NCBI GenBank assembly: GCA_001898255.1
Contig: MKTK01000017.1
Span: 25,938 to 76,154, forward strand
Origin: Chryseobacterium sp. 39-10
GTDB taxonomy: Bacteria > Bacteroidota > Bacteroidia > Flavobacteriales > Weeksellaceae
Direction: 5' to 3'
DNA length: 50,217 nucleotides
Notes under the pieces: model-generated
What the model saw: only the letters and a program-made list of their open reading frames with translations
Told to the model about the DNA's origin: nothing
The model's database searches: none
Shown here: positions 1 through 6,825 of the stretch, piece by piece
How positions within the stretch are numbered: position 1 is the first letter of the stretch
Layout: the number at the start of each line of letters is the position of its first letter
Made by a program: the position numbers and the translations under genes

Positions 1-1
1 T

Positions 2-301
2 GTAAGTATCGCAATGGGCAAAGGCAGCGACATCGCAATGGACGTAGCCAAGATGACCATCATTTCGTCCGACCTGACCAAGATACCGCAGGCAATACGC
101 TTGTCCAAACAGACCGTAGCCACCATCAAGCAAAACCTGTTCTGGGCGTTTATCTACAACGTAATCGGCATTCCGGTAGCGGCAGGCATCCTTTACCCTG
201 TTAACGGCTTCCTGCTCAACCCGATGATTGCGGGTGCGGCAATGGCATTGAGCAGCGTGAGCGTGGTCAGTAACAGCCTGCGGTTGAAGTGGAAGAAATA
301 A
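2..301 (+). CDS. copA: Copper-exporting P1B-type ATPase, C-terminal end (cut by window edge)
   Basis: Only the last 99 codons are in the window; the frame is open to base 2. The fragment covers the end of the P domain ([16 protein letters not shown]) and the final two membrane helices. The last helices carry a YN pair ([12 protein letters not shown]) and an M-x-SS segment ([15 protein letters not shown]), which are typical of the P1B-1 CopA class that exports Cu(I) from the cytoplasm. The CPC, TGE and DKTG motifs lie outside the window and cannot be checked. It is followed 99 bases later by a small CxxC copper chaperone, a common pairing. It differs from the CPH-type ATPase at 2550, so the element carries two different copper ATPases. 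Confidence 0.88.
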   Translation, partial: VSIAMGKGSDIAMDVAKMTIISSDLTKIPQAIRLSKQTVATIKQNLFWAFIYNVIGIPVAAGILYPVNGFLLNPMIAGAAMALSSVSVVSNSLRLKWKK

Positions 302-400
302 AACAGTAAATCTCACAAATCAAACAAGAAATTACACAACAATACTGAACTGAATAGTGCGGAAATTTGCATTATCAGATAACTCTAAAATTTATTAACA

Positions 401-622
401 ATGGAAAATAAACAATTTCAATTCAAGACGAACATCAATTGCGGAGGTTGTATCGCATCTGTAAAACCGCACTTGGACAAGGCAGAGGGTATCTGCCATT
501 GGGAAGTGGACACTGCCAACAAGGACAAGGTACTTACAGTGAAGTCCGAGGGCATTACCGAGCAGGAAGTAATATCGACCGTGCAAAAGGCAGGCTTCAA
601 AATTGAACCTTTGGACGCCTAA
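401..622 (+). CDS. Small heavy-metal-associated (HMA) copper chaperone
   Basis: A 73-residue cytoplasmic protein with a single HMA ferredoxin-like fold. The metal-binding CxxC is CGGC at residues 14-17, in loop 1 after the first strand; no signal peptide is visible. Family members (CopZ/Atx1-like) carry Cu(I) to CopA-type ATPases by ligand exchange. Position just downstream of the copA end supports this partner. It is followed by a long hairpin that probably ends the transcript, so copA plus this gene form one unit separate from the larger operon starting at 1336. Family assignment is secure; copper specificity is inferred from context. Confidence 0.9.
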   Translation: MENKQFQFKTNINCGGCIASVKPHLDKAEGICHWEVDTANKDKVLTVKSEGITEQEVISTVQKAGFKIEPLDA

Positions 623-637
623 GCCAACAACTTTTTG

Positions 638-695
638 AAATGCCCTTTTTCCGACCGAATTTTCTATGAGGTTGGGTTGCTGAAAAAGGGCATTT
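638..695 (+). terminator. Long-stem hairpin, probable terminator after HMA gene
   Basis: Perfect 14-bp stem (638-651 with 682-695, AAATGCCCTTTTTC and its complement) around a 30-base loop, followed by TTTATC. It lies 16 bases after the HMA stop codon. The loop is longer than in textbook terminators, hence moderate confidence. Confidence 0.6.
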
Positions 696-798
696 TATCA
701 ATTCTGAAAAAAGGCGATAGGTTATTGCGTATATGGCATTTTTTTGTCCATATAGCAAAAAAAAAACGTAAAACGATATAAAAAACCAATCTAATTTG

Positions 799-806
799 TA
801 ACTTTG
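799..806 (+). promoter_or_regulatory. Perfect -7 promoter box TAACTTTG
   Basis: Matches the Bacteroidota sigma-A -7 consensus TAnnTTTG exactly. It lies only five bases before the TTG start of the Cys-rich protein gene, so transcription would begin at or very near the start codon. No clear TTG -33 box is seen at the usual distance. Confidence 0.6.
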
Positions 807-811
807 TTGCG

Positions 812-1198
812 TTGAAAAATTATAGAATACATATAGGCATTTTGACATTGTTCTGTTTGGTTTTCTTTATGATGCCAAGTCAGAGCTATGCCTGTTCCAA
901 AAATTCAACAAAGACCGAGCAGTCTTCCTGCTCAAAGGAGAAATCCAAAAAATCAGAACATAAAAAAGGTTGCAAGGGCAAATCCTGTAAAAAATGCAAA
1001 AGTGACAAATGCGGGGGCGGCTGTTCACACAACTCTTGCAGGTGCGGTGCTTCAACCACTTCCCTAAATGTCCCAACCATAATCGAATTAAAGGCAAAAA
1101 ATCCATTTGCAGCAGCTAAAAAGCAAAAATTCGGTTTCAAAGAAGCCTACTATTCTTCGGGCTTTTTCTCCATTTGGCTACCGCCTAAAATAAGCTAA
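812..1198 (+). CDS. Secreted Cys/Lys-rich small protein, putative metal binder
   Basis: 128 residues. A typical signal peptide (residues about 1-27, hydrophobic ILTLFCLVFF, cut near SYA) is followed by a very Cys- and Lys-rich stretch (about residues 28-80) with CKGKSCKKCKSDKC and CGGGCSHNSCRC, then a non-repetitive C-terminal tail. The TTG start is chosen because the next ATG (870) would delete most of the signal peptide. Many thiols after an export signal in a copper cluster suggest a periplasmic or surface metal sponge, but I recognise no named family. The -7 box ends five bases before the start, leaving almost no leader. Function is inference from composition and context. Confidence 0.7.
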   Translation: MKNYRIHIGILTLFCLVFFMMPSQSYACSKNSTKTEQSSCSKEKSKKSEHKKGCKGKSCKKCKSDKCGGGCSHNSCRCGASTTSLNVPTIIELKAKNPFAAAKKQKFGFKEAYYSSGFFSIWLPPKIS

Positions 1199-1291
1199 AA
1201 CTATGGCCTGATAGCCATAGGTGTGTCCTGTCAGAAGCTGTTCCGGCTTTTGCAAATCCCCTATTTGTATCATTTACTTAAAATTTAAAAC

Positions 1292-1320
1292 AGAAACGGG
1301 TTTATCTATCCCCCGTTTCT
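1292..1320 (+). other. Hairpin in the leader of the copper operon
   Basis: A perfect 9-bp stem, AGAAACGGG (1292-1300) with CCCGTTTCT (1312-1320), 11-base loop, ends 15 bases before the ATG at 1336. There is no T-tract, so it is more likely an mRNA leader structure than a terminator. Confidence 0.45.
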
Positions 1321-1335
1321 CAAAATGTAATTATT

Positions 1336-2211
1336 ATGAAATCATTATCAAAAATAGTGATGGTAATCGCCGTGTTACTATCATCAATAAACGGCTTCGC
1401 ACAAATCAAGAATGCGAAAACAGAAACCGTAAAGATTTACGGCAATTGTAGTATGTGCAAAACCACCATCGAAAAAGCAGGTAACGTAAAAAAGGTAGCC
1501 AGCGTGGACTGGAACAAAGATACCAAGATGGCTACGCTCACCTATGACGGCGACAAAACAAATCAGGATGAAATCCTGAAACGTATTGCTTTGGCTGGTT
1601 ATGACAGTGAGAAGTTCCGTGCGCCGGATGACGTATATGCTAAACTGGCTGGTTGCTGCCAGTATGATAGACCCGTGAAGACGGTTGCCAAAAACAAGGA
1701 GGCGGGAATGGACATGAATGCCGGACATGGCAATCACGACCATAGTCAAATGGCAGCTAACAAAGATGCAGCCCAAAACCAATCACAGCTAAAGGCTGTA
1801 TTTGACAACTACTTTTCAGTGAAAGATGCTTTGATAAAAACCGATGCGGCGACCGCATCTGCCAAAGCCGCTGAATTGGCTGCATCCCTTAAAGCAGTCG
1901 ATATGAATAAGCTATCGGCAGAGGAACATACGGCTTGGATGAAAGTGATGCAGGACTTGACGGCCAATGCGGAAAGCATTTCAAAATCAAAAGATGTTGC
2001 AAAACAAAGAAGTGCTTTTGCGGCACTTTCGGGAAGCATCTACACACTGGCCAAAGTGTCTAAACAGGATACTCCCGTTTATTACCAGCACTGCCCTATG
2101 TACAATGGAGGTAAGGGAGCCAATTGGCTAAGTAAAGGGAATGCTGTTAAAAACCCATATTACGGCTCACAGATGCTTACCTGCGGCAGTACGGTCGAAA
2201 CCATTAAATAA
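1336..2211 (+). CDS. Periplasmic HMA plus DUF3347 copper-binding protein
   Basis: 291 residues with a signal peptide (residues 1-22, cut after GFA). An HMA domain follows with CxxC at C38 and C41 (NCSMC), then a Met/His-rich linker (MDMNAGHGNHDHSQM) and a C-terminal DUF3347 helical domain. Near the end it has HCPMY (252-255) and NPYYGSQMLTC, the conserved metal-site signature of the family. DUF3347 occurs alone or attached to CusB-type efflux proteins and is thought to bind periplasmic copper or silver. First gene of an operon running to 9099, with gaps of 6-32 bases. The same DUF3347 domain recurs in the lipoprotein at 4677. Delivery of copper to the oxidase or to efflux is inferred. Confidence 0.85.
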   Translation: MKSLSKIVMVIAVLLSSINGFAQIKNAKTETVKIYGNCSMCKTTIEKAGNVKKVASVDWNKDTKMATLTYDGDKTNQDEILKRIALAGYDSEKFRAPDDVYAKLAGCCQYDRPVKTVAKNKEAGMDMNAGHGNHDHSQMAANKDAAQNQSQLKAVFDNYFSVKDALIKTDAATASAKAAELAASLKAVDMNKLSAEEHTAWMKVMQDLTANAESISKSKDVAKQRSAFAALSGSIYTLAKVSKQDTPVYYQHCPMYNGGKGANWLSKGNAVKNPYYGSQMLTCGSTVETIK

Positions 2212-2225
2212 CAGGTCTGAAAGCT

Positions 2226-2531
2226 ATGGTACAGTACAATGACATGGTGCAGGCGCTTAAAGACCTAAGACAGCGTGGATACAGTATGGACTTTAGTCTG
2301 TTGCCGGACTGCCTGTACTGTGCGTCAAGGAGCCTGAAACTAAAACCGGAGGATTTTACGGTTACGGAAACCCATAGGTTTGAAAGCCTCGACAGCAGTC
2401 CTGATAACAATGCCGTGATTTATGCCATATCGTCCAATGATGGTAAGAATAAAGGCGTACTTGTGGATGCCTATGGTGCTTATGCCGAAGAAATGACCCA
2501 TGAGATGGCAAAAAAATTAAGTGCAACATAA
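2226..2531 (+). CDS. Small conserved Bacteroidota protein of unknown function
   Basis: 101 residues, no signal peptide or membrane segment. It resembles a short protein widespread in Bacteroidota, with the pattern MVxAxxDLRxRGY near the start, a CLYC dithiol pair (about residues 36-39), EDFTVTETHRFE, and VDAYGAYAEEM near the end. Relatives are sometimes labelled phosphoribosylpyrophosphate synthetase, but at 101 residues it cannot be a complete one and shows no PRPP-binding signature. Inside the copper operon, 14 bases after one gene and 18 before the next. The CxxC pair could hold metal. Function unknown. Confidence 0.7.
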   Translation: MVQYNDMVQALKDLRQRGYSMDFSLLPDCLYCASRSLKLKPEDFTVTETHRFESLDSSPDNNAVIYAISSNDGKNKGVLVDAYGAYAEEMTHEMAKKLSAT

Positions 2532-2549
2532 CTTTTAAAACCCCTTATT

Positions 2550-4670
2550 ATGAAAAAATACACGTGTCCCATGCACCCGCAGGTGCTAAAAGACGAACCA
2601 GGCAAATGCCCGCTTTGTGGCATGGCACTGGTTCCCGTTGGCGGTAGCTCAGTTTCTCATGTACAAAAATCAGGACATGGGCATTCCGGGCATTCTCAAC
2701 ATGGCCATGCTGACGAAAACTTTAATAAACATGAGGGACATCATACAGGTGATTTCCTCACTCGTTTTTGGATAAGCCTTGTCATTACAATCCCTATACT
2801 GCTCCTGTCGCACATGATACAGCAATGGTTAGGTTTCTCGCTTGCTTTCAATGGCGATAAATATGTGTTGCTGGCATTGGGTACGGTGATTTATTGCTAT
2901 GGAGGCTTACCATTCCTAAAGGGAATGATTGGCGAGGTGAAAGCCAAAGCCATAGGGATGATGACACTTGTTGCTATCGCCATATCCGTAGCCTATGTCT
3001 ATTCCGTAGCCGTTGTATTTGGCTTGCAGGGTATGGATTTCTTTTGGGAACTGGCAACCCTAATTGACATCATGCTGTTAGGGCATTGGCTGGAAATGCG
3101 TTCCCAAATGGCTGCTTCACGGGCATTACATTCATTGGTAGCGTTACTGCCCAACGATGTTACCGTGGAACGAGGCGGAGAAGCTGTAAAGATAAAGCTA
3201 GAAGACCTGCAAAGCGGTGAAACGGCTATCATAAAACCGGGTGAAAAAATTCCAGCCGACGGATTGGTTCTGGATGGGCTTTCATATATCAACGAGAGTA
3301 TGCTTACCGGAGAAAGTGTTCCCGTAAAAAAGGAAAAGGACGGAAAGGTCATCGCAGGCTCTATCAATGGTGATGGTGCGCTGAAAGTTAAGGTAACAGC
3401 CGTTGGAAAAGACAGCTACCTGAACAGGGTTATCAATCTTGTGCAGGAGGCACAAGCTACTAAGTCCAATACGCAAAACCTTGCGGACAAAGTTGCCAAA
3501 TGGCTCACCTTTATTGCCATTGCCGTGGGCATAGGCACATTTGCCTATTGGTATGCAAGCAGTGGAGATATTGCCTTTGCGCTTGAAAGAATGGTGACGG
3601 TAATGGTAACGGCCTGCCCGCACGCATTGGGCGTGGCTATCCCGTTGGTAGTCGCCATTTCCACAACGCTTTCGGCGACCAATGGCCTGCTCATCCGCAA
3701 CCGTACGGCATTTGAAACCACCCGAAAACTTTCCACTGTCATTTTTGATAAGACCGGAACGCTCACCAAAGGTTCCCATGCGGTAGAAAAGGTTATTCCC
3801 TTAACGGATGAATATAATGCCGATGAGGTTATCCAGTATGCTGCCGCAGTACAGCAAAATTCGGAACACCATATCGCCAAAGGCATTATGGCTACATTGA
3901 AAGAAAAGAGCCTTGCCTTATGGAAGTCTGAAAACTTCAGCTATATGCAGGGCATAGGTGTTAAAGGTGTTGTGAACGGGAAAAATGTCGTAGCTGGCGG
4001 CCCGAATTATTTCACCGAAAACCACCTTTCCCTGCCGGAAATTCCAAACGAAATCAATCAAGAGGCCGAAACGGTCAACTTTGTCCTCATTGATGACCGG
4101 GTAATCGGCATCATTACTTTGGCAGACAGCATCCGTGAGGGTTCGGCACAGGCGATTGAGGAACTCAAAAAAATGGGCATCAAGTCCTTTCTGCTCACCG
4201 GGGACAACGACAGGATTGCTGCTGCCGTAGCCGGAAAATTGGGTATGGACGGGTATTTGGCTAATGTGCTTCCGCACAACAAGCAGGAGAAAGTAAAGGA
4301 GTTTCAGGCAAAAGGCGAAATCGTAGCAATGACTGGTGATGGTGTAAATGATGCACCTGCACTGGCACAGGCAGATGTGGGCATTGCCGTGGGTTCCGGT
4401 ACGGACGTGGCTGCCGAAACAGCGGATATCATATTGGTAGACAGCGACCCGAGGGATGTGGTCAAACTGATTGACTTCGGCAAACTTACCTACAAAAAGA
4501 TGGTACAGAACCTGATATGGGCGGTTGGCTACAACGTAGTGGCAATACCGCTTGCGGCGGGCGTACTCTATCCGAATTTTATTCTAAGTCCCGCTATGGG
4601 TGCTGTGCTGATGAGTGTAAGCACCATTGTAGTGGCTATTAACGCAAGTTTATTAAAAATCAAAAAATAA
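2550..4670 (+). CDS. CPH-type (P1B-3) copper/silver-translocating P-type ATPase
   Basis: 706 residues, a full-length heavy-metal ATPase. It opens with a small metal-binding module (YTCPMHPQ...CPLCGM, residues 4-25), then a His-rich stretch (about 38-66) instead of a classical HMA domain. TGES is at 253-256, the membrane ion motif CPH at 356-358 (TACPHALG), the phosphorylated aspartate is D400 in DKTGT, and GDGVNDAPAL lies near the C-terminus. CPH in place of CPC marks the P1B-3 group (CopB-like), which moves Cu(II)/Cu(I) or Ag(I) out of the cytoplasm. It complements the CopA-type enzyme whose end lies at 2-301. The neighbouring periplasmic proteins and the oxidase would handle the exported ion. 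Confidence 0.95.
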   Translation: MKKYTCPMHPQVLKDEPGKCPLCGMALVPVGGSSVSHVQKSGHGHSGHSQHGHADENFNKHEGHHTGDFLTRFWISLVITIPILLLSHMIQQWLGFSLAFNGDKYVLLALGTVIYCYGGLPFLKGMIGEVKAKAIGMMTLVAIAISVAYVYSVAVVFGLQGMDFFWELATLIDIMLLGHWLEMRSQMAASRALHSLVALLPNDVTVERGGEAVKIKLEDLQSGETAIIKPGEKIPADGLVLDGLSYINESMLTGESVPVKKEKDGKVIAGSINGDGALKVKVTAVGKDSYLNRVINLVQEAQATKSNTQNLADKVAKWLTFIAIAVGIGTFAYWYASSGDIAFALERMVTVMVTACPHALGVAIPLVVAISTTLSATNGLLIRNRTAFETTRKLSTVIFDKTGTLTKGSHAVEKVIPLTDEYNADEVIQYAAAVQQNSEHHIAKGIMATLKEKSLALWKSENFSYMQGIGVKGVVNGKNVVAGGPNYFTENHLSLPEIPNEINQEAETVNFVLIDDRVIGIITLADSIREGSAQAIEELKKMGIKSFLLTGDNDRIAAAVAGKLGMDGYLANVLPHNKQEKVKEFQAKGEIVAMTGDGVNDAPALAQADVGIAVGSGTDVAAETADIILVDSDPRDVVKLIDFGKLTYKKMVQNLIWAVGYNVVAIPLAAGVLYPNFILSPAMGAVLMSVSTIVVAINASLLKIKK

Positions 4671-4676
4671 ATAAAA

Positions 4677-5342
4677 ATGAAAAATCTAACATTATCAATC
4701 ATTGCTGTTATCATGGCATTTGTAACAGTATCATGCAATCAGGCATCCAACAAAAACGAGCAGTCTTCAAATGATACTGCTGTTGTATCACAAGAACAGT
4801 CAGCTTCCCAACCAAAAGAGGATGATACGGTAGCTGCGCCCGTTGTGAGTGAAACTCCGAGCGGTCAGGAAGCAAAAGCAACAGGAAAAGAAGAAGCAAA
4901 AAACTTTTCTATTGCGCCCATAGTTACCGATTATCTGTCCTTAAAGAACGCCCTTGTTTCGGACGATGACAAAGCTGCCGCCAGTTCAGGGAAAAAGCTG
5001 TTAGCTACCCTGAATAAAGTGGACATGAAAGCCGTTCCTGCTGATAAGCACAAAAAGTACATGGACATAGCGGACGATGCTAAAGAACACGCAGAACATA
5101 TCGGGGAAAATGTTGGCAACATTCACCACCAGCGGGAACATTTAGCCTCGCTTGGCGAAGATTTGAAAGACCTAATTGATTTGTTCGGTACATCGCAAAC
5201 ATTGTATCAAGACCATTGCCCGATGTTCAATGACGGTAAGGGTGCTGTTTGGTTTAGCGAAAACAAGGAAATCAAAAACCCTTACTACGGCTCTAAAATG
5301 CTGACCTGCGGTAAGGTGGAAAAAACAATTAACAGCAAATAA
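4677..5342 (+). CDS. DUF3347 lipoprotein, probable periplasmic copper binder
   Basis: 221 residues with a lipoprotein signal; the acylated Cys is C20 (VTVSC). A low-complexity Ser/Glu/Gln/Thr linker (about 21-80) leads to a DUF3347 domain ending in HCPMF (180-184) and KNPYYGSKMLTC. The final 40 residues closely match the end of the protein at 1336, so the two are paralogues: one soluble with an HMA domain, one anchored to a membrane. It starts six bases after the ATPase stop codon, so the two are almost certainly co-translated. Role in periplasmic copper buffering or hand-over is inferred from family and context. Confidence 0.85.
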   Translation: MKNLTLSIIAVIMAFVTVSCNQASNKNEQSSNDTAVVSQEQSASQPKEDDTVAAPVVSETPSGQEAKATGKEEAKNFSIAPIVTDYLSLKNALVSDDDKAAASSGKKLLATLNKVDMKAVPADKHKKYMDIADDAKEHAEHIGENVGNIHHQREHLASLGEDLKDLIDLFGTSQTLYQDHCPMFNDGKGAVWFSENKEIKNPYYGSKMLTCGKVEKTINSK

Positions 5343-5353
5343 AATTCAGGGTT

Positions 5354-5878
5354 ATGGAAAATATGCAAAACAGTCACCATGCGGGTCATTCCTCGGAGCA
5401 TGGCACGCACAATACAAAACATGCTTCGGCCATGTACAAACGCTTTGCGGTGATGGCTGTCGCAATGTTCGCAGTGATGTATTTTATCATGTACGCCATG
5501 ATTGACGGGTGGCAGAACCTGATACCCAATATCAACAATTTGTACATGACCCTGCTGATGACCTCGGCAATGCTGCTTATCGAATTAGCGATAATGAAAG
5601 TAATGTACCCCAACAGGAAGATGAATTGGGCGATAGCCATCATCTCGGTTGCTGTTGGCATCTTTTCATGGTTTGGTATCAGGGAACAAATCAATGTCGG
5701 GGACAAGCAGTTTGCAAAGGGTATGATACCCCATCACGCAGCAGCCATATTGATGTCCGAAAAGGCACACCTGACCGACCCGGAACTGATAGAGCTGCAA
5801 AAAAATATACTTAAAACCCAAGCGGAAGAAATTGAACTAATGAAGCGCAAGCTAAAAGAGTTTGAAGAAAGTAAATAA
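5354..5878 (+). CDS. DUF305 membrane protein
   Basis: 174 residues. A His-rich N-terminus (HHAGHSSEHGTHNTKH) comes first, then about three transmembrane helices (roughly 30-50, 60-80 and 90-108), then a soluble DUF305 tail with the family core FAKGMIPHHAAAILM and a long amphipathic helix (LKTQAEEIELMKRKLKEF). DUF305 has a ferritin-like helical fold, and the HH pair is its most conserved feature; members are common in copper and silver resistance islands. It sits 11 bases after the lipoprotein gene. Family assignment is firm; the biochemical role is unknown. Confidence 0.87.
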   Translation: MENMQNSHHAGHSSEHGTHNTKHASAMYKRFAVMAVAMFAVMYFIMYAMIDGWQNLIPNINNLYMTLLMTSAMLLIELAIMKVMYPNRKMNWAIAIISVAVGIFSWFGIREQINVGDKQFAKGMIPHHAAAILMSEKAHLTDPELIELQKNILKTQAEEIELMKRKLKEFEESK

Positions 5879-5904
5879 TAAAATTTAAAAAAACAAGTTT
5901 GGAC

Positions 5905-6324
5905 ATGAACAAAATAATAATTGGCTTTATTTCCTTATTAACCCTGCTATTCACCGCTTGCGGTCAGGCGGGGTCAAATAAGGATGAAGCGGAACAGCAG
6001 CATTCGCAGGCAACTCCGGAAAGCAACGGACATACTACCCAAATAGGTGAATTGGTTCCATCGGATGAAGTCTGCATGGTCAACGATGCCTATATCGGCA
6101 AAAAGCAGTTTGAAGTAAAATTTGATGGTAAAACCTATTACGGATGTTGCGAAATGTGTAAGGAACGTATTCCAAAAGATGCGACCGTGCGGATGGCGAT
6201 AGACCCCTATTCCCATAAGCAGGTAGACAAAGCTAATGCGGTGATTGCTGTGACAGGAAATAACGGTGAAGTTTCTTATTTTGAAAACAAGGAGAATTAT
6301 GCCAAGTATGTGAAAAAACAGTAG
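5905..6324 (+). CDS. YHS/TRASH-like metal-binding lipoprotein
   Basis: 139 residues from the ATG at 5905; a TTG two codons earlier is possible but less likely. Lipoprotein signal with C19 (LLFTAC). The mature part has a lone Cys (EVCMVND) and then KTYYGCCEMCKERI, the Y-x-x-C-x-x-C pattern of TRASH/YHS metal-sensing folds, followed by a NosL-like strand region (AVIAVTGNNGEVSYFEN). Such proteins bind Cu(I) or other soft metals in the periplasm. It lies between the DUF305 and haem-binding-domain genes in the copper operon. Copper chaperone function is an inference. Confidence 0.75.
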   Translation: MNKIIIGFISLLTLLFTACGQAGSNKDEAEQQHSQATPESNGHTTQIGELVPSDEVCMVNDAYIGKKQFEVKFDGKTYYGCCEMCKERIPKDATVRMAIDPYSHKQVDKANAVIAVTGNNGEVSYFENKENYAKYVKKQ

Positions 6325-6356
6325 ACACAAAAAGATGAAGCCACAATAAAATAATT

Positions 6357-6812
6357 ATGACCATAAAGAAGAAAATCATATTGGGGCTGGCTGTCGTCCT
6401 GATTGCCATACAGTTCTTTCAGCCCTTACGGAACCAGGCGGTTGAAGTGCCAGCCACCCATATCGAAAGGGTGTACGCCGTACCCCAAAATGTAAAGGCT
6501 ATCCTTGTTCAGTCCTGTTATGACTGCCATAGCAACAATACCCATTATCCGTGGTACAGCCGTATCCAGCCCGGCGCATGGTACATGGCAGAGCATATAA
6601 AAAAGGGGAAAGAGGAACTCAACTTTAGCGAATTTGGCGACTATTCTGTCCGCAGGCAGCGAAACAAGTTCAGGGCTATGGCCGGGCAGGTTAAGGACGG
6701 GGAAATGCCGTTGTCATCATACACACTAATTCATCGCAATGCAGTATTGTCACCGGAGGATAAGCAGGTTTTGATAGCGTGGTTTAGCACAATGGAAGAC
6801 AGCATTAAATAA
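6357..6812 (+). CDS. Haem-binding-domain protein with one CxxCH
   Basis: 151 residues with one N-terminal hydrophobic segment (about 5-22), an uncleaved anchor or signal peptide. It has a single c-type haem site, CYDCH, at residues 54-58, followed by NNTHYPWYSRIQP and a helical C-terminal half, as in the Bacteroidota 'haem-binding domain' family. Such proteins are exported and should receive covalent haem from the cytochrome c maturation system. Placed directly before the multicopper oxidase, it may pass electrons or simply be a co-transferred stress protein. Family confident; role uncertain. Confidence 0.82.
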   Translation: MTIKKKIILGLAVVLIAIQFFQPLRNQAVEVPATHIERVYAVPQNVKAILVQSCYDCHSNNTHYPWYSRIQPGAWYMAEHIKKGKEELNFSEFGDYSVRRQRNKFRAMAGQVKDGEMPLSSYTLIHRNAVLSPEDKQVLIAWFSTMEDSIK

Positions 6813-6825
6813 AATTTTTCAAATC

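Noticed and set aside
1221-1451. 76-codon plus-strand frame overlapping the start of the HMA/DUF3347 gene
   Set aside because: Overlaps a well-supported gene in another frame and shows no signal, motif or start context.
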